From: Pectobacterium carotovorum
GTDB lineage: Bacteria > Pseudomonadota > Gammaproteobacteria > Enterobacterales > Enterobacteriaceae
Reading direction: 5' to 3'
Assembly (NCBI RefSeq): GCF_900129615.1
Contig: NZ_FQWI01000011.1
Coordinates: 62,001 to 126,000 of the forward strand
Length of the DNA: 64,000 nt
The notes beneath the pieces are model-generated. The model was not told where the DNA came from and made no database searches. It worked only from the letters and a program-made list of their open reading frames with translations. A program made the translations under genes and the position numbers. Position 1 is the stretch's first letter. The number at the start of each line of letters is the position of its first letter. Positions 39,338-47,368 of this stretch are shown in pieces.

Positions 39338-39350
39338 ATGGAGCTTCGTT

Positions 39351-39477
39351 TATAGCCTAAATAATTCGAGTTGCAAGAAGGCAGCAAGCGAGGGAGTCCC
39401 GATGAGCTTACTCAGGTAAGTGATTCGGGTGAGCGAACGCAGCTAACGCACATGCAACTTGAAGAATGACGGATATA
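39351..39477. repeat. Dispersed intergenic repeat, copy B
   Basis: This 127-bp element starts TATAGCCTAAATAATTCG and ends GAAGAATGACGGATATA. Its ends are an imperfect ~24-bp inverted repeat. It shares the core GAGCTTACTC..GTAAGTGATTCGGGTGAGC with copies A and C. It sits between the KdgR boxes and paeY. Confidence 0.85.
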
Positions 39478-39629
39478 GGCATCGCCCTTGAATCGGCTTG
39501 GGTGCACAATAAAATCCCGACGTTCTCGCTAAAGGCCGTGACAAGAGCGATAAAAAACAGCGACCTTCCTTTGATAACGCCTGGGTTCATTAACCGTTTT
39601 CGACTAACCAACAAGGGATATGTCTGACC

Positions 39630-41270
39630 ATGGCAAAACGTTTTTCAGAAAGTGTAGCTTTAGCGCTGATACTTTCCGCCCCTTTCACACTGGTACACGC
39701 TAAAACGCTCGCCGCGCCGGACAGCGTTAACTTACTGTCGGGTTCAACGCTGGGTGAAAAAACCGGCTTATCCGGTCATGTTACCGTACGGGATATTCAT
39801 CTGCCTGCCACCATCATTATCAGAGACCAGCAGGGTCAGAAGCGGCAGACACAGACCGATGAGCAAGGAAAATATCACCTCGATATCTCTGGCCTCACAC
39901 CGCCATTACGTCTTTTAGCCGTCGAATCTGGCGGCAATAACTGCCTGCTGAATAATATCTCCCGTGCAATCTGCCTGTCCGCTGTCGCCCCGTCATTGCA
40001 TGACGGTAAAGAGAATATTGCCAATATCAACCCGCTGACTGACCGCATTACTTCAGATATCGCAGTGGCGGCAGGCTACATTGGTCCACAGCAGCTAACA
40101 GACGATACGGCATCACCGAAACTGGACGCCGCCGCATGGAAAAAAGCCTACGCTGATTTTCATGCAGGCTTTAATGACGCGCTAAAACAGGTAGGCGTCA
40201 GTGCGCCCAAGAGTTTCGATCCTCTGACTTACCCCGCGACTCAGCAGGATGCGGTCACCAAAATCGTCAGCGTCATAAACCATAACCGCAACTATCACAA
40301 CAATACGGGTTACTCCGGCCACACCGTGCTGACTGACAGCACATTTCACCCAATTGTTGGCCTGAACGACAAAGGCGACTATGAACCGCTGGATTATCGC
40401 GCTGCACGTCAAAATCTAGATGCGATTAAGAAAGCACAAACTCGAATCTTTATCGTCGGCGACTCAACTGCAGCCACCTATGAAAAGGGGCGCTTCCCAC
40501 GTATGGGTTGGGGACAGGTTTTTGAACAACAGTTCAGTAAAAATAGCGGCGTAAAAGTCGTCAATGGCGCACGTTCAGGCCGTAGCTCACGCGACTATTT
40601 CTACGAAGGCTGGTTCCGCCAGATGCAGCCGCTGATGAAGGAAGGTGATTTCCTGTTTATCCAAATGGGACACAACGATCAAAACTGCAACGGGGCGAAG
40701 GCGGTACGTGGCCCAGCGGATGTCGCTAACCTCTGTACTTACCCGAACGATGCGGCAGGGAAAAAACAGGCCCCGCAGGGGAAAGCCGATATGTCGTTCC
40801 AGACATCGCTGGAGCGCTACATCACTTTTGCCCGCCAGCACAAACTCACACCGGTTCTGCTTACCCCAACCACCCGAGTGAAAACAGCTGAAGGCAAAGA
40901 TGGCACGCCTGCCGTACATAGCCATTTCACCAAGCAAAATGCAGATAACGGCTACGCGTTCATCGGCGATTACAGCCAGACCATCAAGAATACGGCAGCA
41001 GATAACAAGGTGATTTTACTGGACGTTGAGCCAGCCACTATCGCGCTGGCGAATCAGGGTAACAGCGACAACTGGAAACAGTACTGGCTGGTGATCGATC
41101 CCAAAAAATATCCTTTTTATCGCGATCAGGCGGGTAGCCTGAGCAAACCAGATACCACCCACTTTCAGAAAAAAGGCGCTATCGCCGTGGCAGGGATTGT
41201 CGCTGATGCCATTCGGCAGGAACCCGCTTTAGCGTCGCTGGCGGAAAAAACGGCCAGCAAACACAAGTAG
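39630..41270 (+). CDS. paeY: Pectin acetylesterase (SGNH/GDSL family)
   Basis: The 546-aa protein has a signal peptide (KRFSESVALALILSAPFTLVHA) and an N-terminal ~240-residue region with an Ig-like start (GHVTVRDIHLPATIIIRDQQG). The C-terminal SGNH hydrolase has block I IFIVGDSTAATY, GARSGRSSRDY, block III GHNDQN and the catalytic D-x-x-H in PDTTHFQKKG. It matches Dickeya PaeY, which removes acetyl groups from pectin so that pectin methylesterase and lyases can act. It is followed by pemA 92 nt downstream, as in Dickeya. Confidence 0.9.
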   Translation: MAKRFSESVALALILSAPFTLVHAKTLAAPDSVNLLSGSTLGEKTGLSGHVTVRDIHLPATIIIRDQQGQKRQTQTDEQGKYHLDISGLTPPLRLLAVESGGNNCLLNNISRAICLSAVAPSLHDGKENIANINPLTDRITSDIAVAAGYIGPQQLTDDTASPKLDAAAWKKAYADFHAGFNDALKQVGVSAPKSFDPLTYPATQQDAVTKIVSVINHNRNYHNNTGYSGHTVLTDSTFHPIVGLNDKGDYEPLDYRAARQNLDAIKKAQTRIFIVGDSTAATYEKGRFPRMGWGQVFEQQFSKNSGVKVVNGARSGRSSRDYFYEGWFRQMQPLMKEGDFLFIQMGHNDQNCNGAKAVRGPADVANLCTYPNDAAGKKQAPQGKADMSFQTSLERYITFARQHKLTPVLLTPTTRVKTAEGKDGTPAVHSHFTKQNADNGYAFIGDYSQTIKNTAADNKVILLDVEPATIALANQGNSDNWKQYWLVIDPKKYPFYRDQAGSLSKPDTTHFQKKGAIAVAGIVADAIRQEPALASLAEKTASKHK

Positions 41271-41362
41271 TTATCAGTCAGGTAAAACGATAAGACCGAA
41301 TCGCGCGCGGTGTACTTCACCGCCGCGCGTTATGTACCCTTCCCTATACCAATTAAAGGACT

Positions 41363-42475
41363 ATGGACATGATAGACACCTCACACCTCTGCAAGACGCT
41401 GACCTTAGCCATGTTAATTTCTGCCCCTTTATCACTAGCACAGGCAGCCGACTACAATGCACTGGTTTCCGCCCAATCAGGGGACGCCAAAGCCTACAAA
41501 ACCATTACTGAAGCGATTGCCAGCGCTCCGGCAGACAGCTCGCCATTTGTTATCTATGTGAAAAATGGTGTCTATCATGAGCGCCTGACGATTACGCGCC
41601 CCAACATTCATCTAAAGGGGGAAAGCCGTAACGGTACCGTGATCACCGCGACCACAGCAGCCGGGACGCTCAAACCCGATGGCAGCAAATGGGGAACTTA
41701 TGGCAGCAACACGGTGAAAGTCGATGCGCCTGATTTCAGTGCCCGTTCGCTGACCATTCGTAATGATTTCGATTACCCCGCCAATCAGGCTAAAGCCAGC
41801 GACGATCCGACCAAACTAAAAGATTCGCAGGCCGTTGCGCTGCTGGTTGCCGAAAATAGCGATCGTGCGTGGTTTCATGATGTCAGTCTGGTCGGGTATC
41901 AGGACACGTTATATGTGAAAGGCGGGCGCAGCTTCTTCTCACAATGTCGAATCAGCGGCACCGTTGACTTCATCTTTGGTGACGGCACTGCATTATTTGA
42001 CAATTGCGACATCGTCTCACGCAACCGTACCGACGTGAAAGGTCAGCCGCTTGGCTATCTCACTGCACCCAGCACGGATATTAAGCAAAAATATGGATTG
42101 GTCATTACCAATAGCCGGGTGATTAAAGAGAAAGGCGTCCCCGCGAAAAGTTATGGACTGGGTCGACCTTGGCACCCAACAACGACCTTTCCAGATGGAC
42201 GTTATGCCAACCCTAATGCCATCGGGCAAACGGTGTTCCTGAACACCAGCATGGATGATCACATCTACGGCTGGGACAAAATGTCCGGTAAAGATAAACA
42301 AGGTGCGACAATCTGGTTCTATCCACAAGATTCGCGCTTTTTCGAGTATAAATCCAAAGGCGCAGGTGCAGAGAAAAACGATCAGCGCCGTCAGCTAAGC
42401 AACGCGGAAGCAGCAGAATATACGGCAGACAAGGTGTTGGCGGGTTGGGTTCCCACTGCGCCTAAAGGGAAGTAA
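41363..42475 (+). CDS. pemA: Pectin methylesterase PemA
   Basis: The 370-aa protein has a signal peptide ending SLAQA and the family CE8 beta-helix. The catalytic motifs are SQAVAL, GYQDTLYV and DFIFGDGTALF (two catalytic aspartates), and GLGRPWHPTT carries the conserved arginine. It demethylates pectin outside the cell to give a substrate for pectate lyases. AAAGGACT precedes ATG 41363; a second ATG two codons later is also possible. A GC-rich stem lies in the gap after paeY, but no separate KdgR box was seen, so it is probably co-transcribed with paeY. Confidence 0.95.
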   Translation: MDMIDTSHLCKTLTLAMLISAPLSLAQAADYNALVSAQSGDAKAYKTITEAIASAPADSSPFVIYVKNGVYHERLTITRPNIHLKGESRNGTVITATTAAGTLKPDGSKWGTYGSNTVKVDAPDFSARSLTIRNDFDYPANQAKASDDPTKLKDSQAVALLVAENSDRAWFHDVSLVGYQDTLYVKGGRSFFSQCRISGTVDFIFGDGTALFDNCDIVSRNRTDVKGQPLGYLTAPSTDIKQKYGLVITNSRVIKEKGVPAKSYGLGRPWHPTTTFPDGRYANPNAIGQTVFLNTSMDDHIYGWDKMSGKDKQGATIWFYPQDSRFFEYKSKGAGAEKNDQRRQLSNAEAAEYTADKVLAGWVPTAPKGK

Positions 42476-42482
42476 GTGTGAC

Positions 42483-42509
42483 GAAGCCAGCCCTCATCAG
42501 GCTGGCTTC
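42483..42509. terminator. Bidirectional terminator between pemA and glnB
   Basis: GAAGCCAGCC (42483-42492) pairs perfectly with GGCTGGCTTC (42500-42509) across a 7-nt loop, between convergent genes. T tracts are weak on both sides. Confidence 0.7.
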
Positions 42510-42532
42510 TAGTGACGGGGAGAGCGAGACGA

Positions 42533-42886
<354 letters not shown>

Positions 42887-43007
42887 TTATCTATGTTGCG
42901 GCCAAAGCCGAGCATCAGCAAGTGAACAGCATGTCAGAACTCAGGCGGACAATCCATCCATATCCACCCGGCATCACGCTGCAGGCGTGCTACCCGCTCT
43001 CTCAGCG

Positions 43008-44345
43008 CTAGTCTTTAAAATCGTTGGCATCCAACTCGTGGCGACCCAACAGTTTATAAAATTCCGTTCGGTTACGCCCAGCCATTCGCGCGGCCTGCGT
43101 CACGTTACCTTTTGCGATCTGTAATAGTTTTCGCAAATAGTTAAGCTCAAACTGATGACGTGCTTCAACAAACGTTGGCAGCGCGGTGTTTTCACCTTCC
43201 AGCGCCTGTTCAACCAACGCATCGCTGATCACTGGTGCACTGGTCAGTGCCACACACTGTTCGATAACATTCACCAGTTGACGCACGTTACCCGGCCAGC
43301 TTGCCGTCATCAAGCGCTTCATCGCATCGGTTGAAAAGGTGCGCACAAAAGGCTTGTGGCGATTGGCGGATTCGCGCAGTAGATGGTTTGCCAGCATTGG
43401 GATATCTTCAGCACGTTCATGCAGCGCTGGCAGTTTCATATTCACCACATTGAGCCGATAATAGAGATCTTCGCGAAATTCGTTCTTCTCCATCGCCTTC
43501 GGCAAATCACGGTGCGTGGCGGAAATAATCCGCACATTAATGTCCAAATCGCGGTTGCTCCCCAGCGGGCGGACTTTTCGCTCCTGCAGAACGCGCAACA
43601 GCTTAACCTGTAAAGACAGCGGCATATCGCCGATTTCATCTAAAAACAGCGTGCCACCTTCCGCCGCCTGAAAAAGCCCTTCACGGCTGCTGACCGCACC
43701 GGTAAAAGCCCCTTTCGCATGGCCGAACAGCTCCGATTCCAGCAATGGTTCCGGCAGCGCGCCGCAGTTAATCGCAATAAAGGCTTTCTTCGCACGCGGG
43801 CTCGCCGCATGAATCGCCTGAGCCAGCACCTCTTTCCCGGTGCCGCTCTGACCATTAATCAGCACACTGACGTCCGACTGCGCGACCATTCTGGCCTGCT
43901 CCAGCAGACGCAGCATAATTGGGCTGCGCGTCACGATGGTTTCACGCCAGCTTTCATCACCCGCCGGGGCGGACAATGCCAGCGCTTCGTCTATCGCTTT
44001 GTAGAGCGCATCACGGTCGACGGGCTTCGTCAGAAAGCTAAATACGCCCTGCTGCGTAGCCGCAACCGCATCGGGAATGGAACCGTGAGCGGTTAAAATG
44101 ATCACAGGCATCCCCGGCTGATAGCGCTGAATTTCGGAAAACAGCGCCATGCCATCCATTTCGTCCATTCGGAGATCGCTGATCACCAAATCGAACGTCT
44201 CGCGTGTTAACAGCCGTAGCGCCTCCTGGCCGCTCTCCGCCGTCATCACGCTAAATCCTTCACTGGTCAGACGCATACCCAACAGTTTCAGCAGGCTGGG
44301 GTCATCATCCACGAGCAATAAATTCGCCGTTTTTCGGGCTGTCAT
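43008..44345 (-). CDS. glrR: Sigma-54-dependent response regulator GlrR
   Basis: The 445-aa protein has a receiver domain with the phospho-acceptor in DLVISDLRMDEMDG, an AAA+ sigma-54 interaction domain (GQSGTGKEVLAQAIH; GHAKGAFTGAVS with the GAFTGA loop; TLFLDEIGDMPL) and a Fis-type HTH (AKGNVTQAARMAGRNRTEFYKLL). With GlrK it activates the sigma-54 promoter of glmY, which lies about 2.7 kb upstream in this window with matching boxes. It overlaps qseG by 4 nt. Confidence 0.96.
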   Translation of the reverse strand: MTARKTANLLLVDDDPSLLKLLGMRLTSEGFSVMTAESGQEALRLLTRETFDLVISDLRMDEMDGMALFSEIQRYQPGMPVIILTAHGSIPDAVAATQQGVFSFLTKPVDRDALYKAIDEALALSAPAGDESWRETIVTRSPIMLRLLEQARMVAQSDVSVLINGQSGTGKEVLAQAIHAASPRAKKAFIAINCGALPEPLLESELFGHAKGAFTGAVSSREGLFQAAEGGTLFLDEIGDMPLSLQVKLLRVLQERKVRPLGSNRDLDINVRIISATHRDLPKAMEKNEFREDLYYRLNVVNMKLPALHERAEDIPMLANHLLRESANRHKPFVRTFSTDAMKRLMTASWPGNVRQLVNVIEQCVALTSAPVISDALVEQALEGENTALPTFVEARHQFELNYLRKLLQIAKGNVTQAARMAGRNRTEFYKLLGRHELDANDFKD

Positions 44346-45193
44346 TGTCTTGTTGACTCCTTCTTCCTCGTCGCGTTGTCCGTATGTGATTCCATCGGCG
44401 GCGTATAGGTATCATCCGCATCAACTGGCTCATTTCTGGATTTCGTTGCCGAATTGCGCGAACCATCTTTGTTTCCGCTACCGCTATTCGCACCGGAACT
44501 ACCGCGGCGATCGCCGTCGCTATCCGGCATTTCCCCTGACAGCTGCTTACGAGACGACAGTTGACGCTCAATATCCGTCAAATTTTCCAGTTTCTGCGTG
44601 GTCGTTTCTAACTGATATTGCAGGTGACTTTGCTGCACACGCAGGGCATCTAGCTGTTTGTCGCTGGATTCCTGCAAACGCTTATAACGCAGGCGCTCAT
44701 CCGATAGCGCCAGAAACAGCGTTTGTCTGTCACGCCAGGTTTGCATCAGCGGGCGCAGCGCAGCAGGGAAAGCCAGACGGTATAAATTGATCTGTTCCAG
44801 CACCTGACGGCGCTCAGCCTGAGTAATACCAGCGTTATCCAGCAGGATGCCCTGCTTAAACACGCTGTCCCAGCTATCTCCCGCAACCTGCCCGGCTTCC
44901 TCACGGGCCTGGAACTGCGTCAAACGCCCGGCGCAGTCCATCGCCCGCAGCCAATAAAGCGCGTTGTTCATGGATTCACGATCGTCTATCTGCCACAGAT
45001 GCTCGCATTGCGCGATGCGAAAATCGGCAACCTGCTCTTTCGGCGGTGTAGCCTCTGCCTCAAGCAACGCCGTGCCGCTGCTCACATGGCTATTACACGC
45101 AGCCAAAACGAGCGGCGACGACACAATCGCCGCCGTCAAAAGGCGGGAAAATACGCTATTCGCAAGCCATCCCTTCATAAACCCTGCATTCAT
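44342..45193 (-). CDS. qseG: QseG lipoprotein (YfhG)
   Basis: The 283-aa protein has a lipoprotein signal ending LVLAAC, then a Gln/Arg-rich helical region with coiled-coil character (ESSDKQLDALRVQQSHLQYQLETTTQKLENL). The low-complexity C-terminus is rich in Ser, Gly and charged residues. It is the outer-membrane lipoprotein encoded between the GlrK and GlrR genes in enterobacteria, which interacts with the kinase. Two possible ATGs exist (45193 and 45178). The 4-nt ATGA overlap with glrR suggests coupling. Confidence 0.85.
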   Translation of the reverse strand: MNAGFMKGWLANSVFSRLLTAAIVSSPLVLAACNSHVSSGTALLEAEATPPKEQVADFRIAQCEHLWQIDDRESMNNALYWLRAMDCAGRLTQFQAREEAGQVAGDSWDSVFKQGILLDNAGITQAERRQVLEQINLYRLAFPAALRPLMQTWRDRQTLFLALSDERLRYKRLQESSDKQLDALRVQQSHLQYQLETTTQKLENLTDIERQLSSRKQLSGEMPDSDGDRRGSSGANSGSGNKDGSRNSATKSRNEPVDADDTYTPPMESHTDNATRKKESTRQ

Positions 45194-45211
45194 TATTTAT
45201 TCATTCTCGGA

Positions 45212-46648
45212 CTATTCGTTATCAGACAATAAGGGCAGCTCGATGCGGAAACACACATCAGCATAGTCCACGGTGATTAGGCTAAGCTCACCACGCATAC
45301 GGCGAATGCAATCACGCGCAATACTCAGCCCCAACCCGCTTCCTTTGACGGCACCACGGCGCTGATGGCTTCCCTGATAAAAGGGCTCAAAAATCATGCT
45401 CCGCTCGGCATCGGGAATAGGCGTACCATTGTTGGCGACATCAATCTGAACGCGATTGCCAATCTGACGGCTATAAATCCAAATGTTACCGGATTCCTTA
45501 CCGTAGTGCACCGCATTGGAATAGAGATTATCGATCACTCGCATCAGCAGTGTCGTCTCCGCCCAACAGTGCTCAACGGCCAGCGTCACATCGGTATGAA
45601 TCATTTTGGCGCGGGCAGGCAAGCTGTGAGAGGCCACGACAATATCGACGATCTCTTCAATTTCGACCCGCTCCAGCTCGGTCGGTGTATCCGCCAGCTT
45701 GCGATTATAGTCCAACAGTTGATCGATCAGCTGTAGCAGATGGCGGCTGCTGCTATCAAGAATAGTGACCACCTCTTTCTGATCGGCAGTCAGCGGGCCG
45801 ACCACCTCATCGGCCAGCAATTCGGTGCCTTCCCGCAGACTAGCCAGCGGTGTTTTCAGTTCGTGGGAGATATGGCGTAAAAACTCATGTCGCTGTGATT
45901 CGAGCCAGGACAGACGCTCGCTCAGCCAGATAATGCGCTGCGCCAGCGTCCGGATCTCACGCGGCCCTTTAAACGTGCTGGTGTTACCCAACGATCGCCC
46001 TTCTCCAAGGCGGTTGATCATCCGCTCGACGCCATTAACGGGGCCGATAATCATCCGAGTAAAGAGAACTACCAGCAGCACGCTGACCAGAAACAAGAGC
46101 AGCGCCTGCCAGCCAAAGAACTGGCCGCGTTCAGAAATAGCCTGCTGGAGCTGTTGCCCACGGGAGAAAACGACGTCGCGCGTTACCTGTACCATTTGTC
46201 CGTTGGCACGGGAGAATCCTTCCAGCAGGCTGGACGCCGTTTGTTCCGGGCCGCTGTTATGGCAGCGAATTTCGCCGAGCTGAGTAAGGAGTTGACGTAA
46301 CGTCTGGTAATAGCGGGGATCGGGCAGTACCTGCGCGTGAGAATCCAGCATTTGCAAATACTGTTTACGTTGGTTCTGATAGAGCGTTGCCAGCGTCTGA
46401 TCGTCCAATACGCAGTATTGCCGGTAGCTACGCTCCATTGCCAGCGCGACGCTGGTCATCGCCTCACTGCGTCGGGCATCCGTCAGCGTTGTCCGGTTAA
46501 TCTCCGCAGCCTGTTCGCTCAGCATGTTCAGGCTTTGATAAGCCTGATAGGCCAGCACCAACAGCGGCAGCAACACCAGCAAGAACGCCATAATTACTAA
46601 TTGCCGCAGGGAACGCGGGAATAAACGCCATCGTTTCAAAGAAATCAT
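45212..46648 (-). CDS. glrK: Sensor histidine kinase GlrK
   Basis: The 478-aa kinase has two membrane helices (~15-35 and ~180-200) around a helical periplasmic domain, then HAMP. The phospho-acceptor histidine lies in FLRHISHELKTPLASLREGTELL; the ATP-binding domain contains DNLYSNAVHYG and GSGLGLSIARDC. It phosphorylates GlrR. In E. coli it is also called QseE and senses envelope-linked cues. It is the first gene of the glrK-qseG-glrR-glnB run, with glmY directly upstream. Confidence 0.95.
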   Translation of the reverse strand: MISLKRWRLFPRSLRQLVIMAFLLVLLPLLVLAYQAYQSLNMLSEQAAEINRTTLTDARRSEAMTSVALAMERSYRQYCVLDDQTLATLYQNQRKQYLQMLDSHAQVLPDPRYYQTLRQLLTQLGEIRCHNSGPEQTASSLLEGFSRANGQMVQVTRDVVFSRGQQLQQAISERGQFFGWQALLLFLVSVLLVVLFTRMIIGPVNGVERMINRLGEGRSLGNTSTFKGPREIRTLAQRIIWLSERLSWLESQRHEFLRHISHELKTPLASLREGTELLADEVVGPLTADQKEVVTILDSSSRHLLQLIDQLLDYNRKLADTPTELERVEIEEIVDIVVASHSLPARAKMIHTDVTLAVEHCWAETTLLMRVIDNLYSNAVHYGKESGNIWIYSRQIGNRVQIDVANNGTPIPDAERSMIFEPFYQGSHQRRGAVKGSGLGLSIARDCIRRMRGELSLITVDYADVCFRIELPLLSDNE

Positions 46649-46837
46649 CTCGTTACCTATCGAATCCGCTCTGATGCTAACTGAGTCTTATAAAACTTCA
46701 ACGTTTTCCCTTACGACATGCGTAACGCTTCGCAATGTGGCATGAATACCCATGTAAGGACGTCAAAAAATAACGTCGTAAAAAATAGCGCCGTAAAAAC
46801 AATCAGGAAGGATTCTCTGGGGGAGGTGGCGGGTTAA

Positions 46838-47055
46838 AACGTCACGCGGCCAGAAGAATCGCTCCCTCTGGCCGCGTAACTGAATAGGCGGTGCCTCACT
46901 CAACGTGTCGCCCGATGCTTGATAACGTTCGTTTTCACGCCCGATTATCGGTCTGGTGGACGATAGGCACCCTTTCTTTTGGCATCATTCCAGATGTTAT
47001 GAGCGAAAATGTTTGCCAGTTAGCAACGCAATCATAACCAGTTGAATGAGCAACT
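46838..47055 (-). ncRNA. glmY: Small RNA GlmY
   Basis: The position between glrK and purL is that of glmY. From the predicted start at 47055 the RNA begins AGTTGCTCATTCAAC, like the AGTGGCTCATTCACC of E. coli GlmY. Its body has GCTCATAACATCTGGAATGA, GGTGCCTATCGTCCACC and ACGTTGAGTGAGGCACC, features I recall from the GlmY/GlmZ family. It ends with a hairpin of 11 bp at 46844-46877 followed by GACGTTTTAA. In E. coli GlmY sequesters RapZ, protecting GlmZ and raising glmS expression. Boundaries are approximate. Confidence 0.8.
46844..46877 (-). terminator. glmY terminator
   Basis: ACGCGGCCAGA (46844-46854) pairs perfectly with TCTGGCCGCGT (46867-46877) across 12 nt. A short T tract (GACGTTTT) follows on the leftward strand. 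Confidence 0.75.
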
Positions 47056-47064
47056 CTTATTAAA

Positions 47065-47082
47065 ATGCACTTAGCATGCCAA
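47065..47082 (-). promoter_or_regulatory. Sigma-54 promoter of glmY
   Basis: On the leftward strand TTGGCATG (47075-47082) and TGCAT (47065-47069) place GG and GC exactly 10 nt apart. GC lies 12-13 nt and GG 24-25 nt before the predicted start at 47055, the diagnostic -24/-12 geometry. Confidence 0.75.
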
Positions 47083-47197
47083 GTTTGAAATAATTAAATC
47101 AACACACTGATTATTAATGATTTTTAATTTAAATTTCGCTAAAAAACACATAATCCAGAGTTCGAATAACGAAAACACACGCCAAAGAGACGATTTA

Positions 47198-47310
47198 TGT
47201 CGCTAAAAACAGACAGCTTTATGATGCCATCATACCATTCATATAAATCAAACAGTTAAATGTCACCAATTAGAGACACCAAAAAACCGGTCCGTCGCAA
47301 AAAAACGACA
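47198..47310. promoter_or_regulatory. Three GlrR-type activator boxes upstream of glmY
   Basis: Two exact TGTC-N10-GACA sites (47198-47215 and 47261-47278) and one CGTC-N10-GACA (47293-47310) lie 143-255 nt upstream of the predicted start. TGTC-N10-GACA is the GlrR recognition pattern, and the E. coli glmY promoter also has three sites. The AT-rich DNA between them and the promoter could bind IHF. Confidence 0.75.
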
Positions 47311-47331
47311 AACTGAGAAAACAGACGTAAA

Positions 47332-47351
47332 AAAGGGGCCGAAGCCCCTTT
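47332..47351 (-). terminator. purL terminator
   Basis: AAAGGGGC and GCCCCTTT pair perfectly around a 4-nt loop. On the leftward strand TTTTACG follows, 17 nt after the purL stop. Confidence 0.85.
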
Positions 47352-47368
47352 CTCTCACTGACCTTAAC

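Larger units (their letters stand above)
39183..39629. other. hmp-paeY intergenic region
   Basis: The 447 nt between the hmp terminator and paeY hold two KdgR-type boxes (39296-39337), a dispersed repeat (39351-39477) and about 150 nt of leader. No gene is seen. A possible promoter is TTATTT (39327-39332) with TATAGC (39351-39356) at an 18-nt spacing, so its -10 would touch the repeat boundary. Confidence 0.5.
46649..47368. other. glrK-purL intergenic region
   Basis: This 720-nt stretch has no protein gene. It holds the leftward small RNA glmY, its sigma-54 promoter, three GlrR-type boxes and the purL terminator, each listed separately. The about 190 nt between glmY and glrK should hold the glrK promoter, although read-through from glmY is possible. 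Confidence 0.7.
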
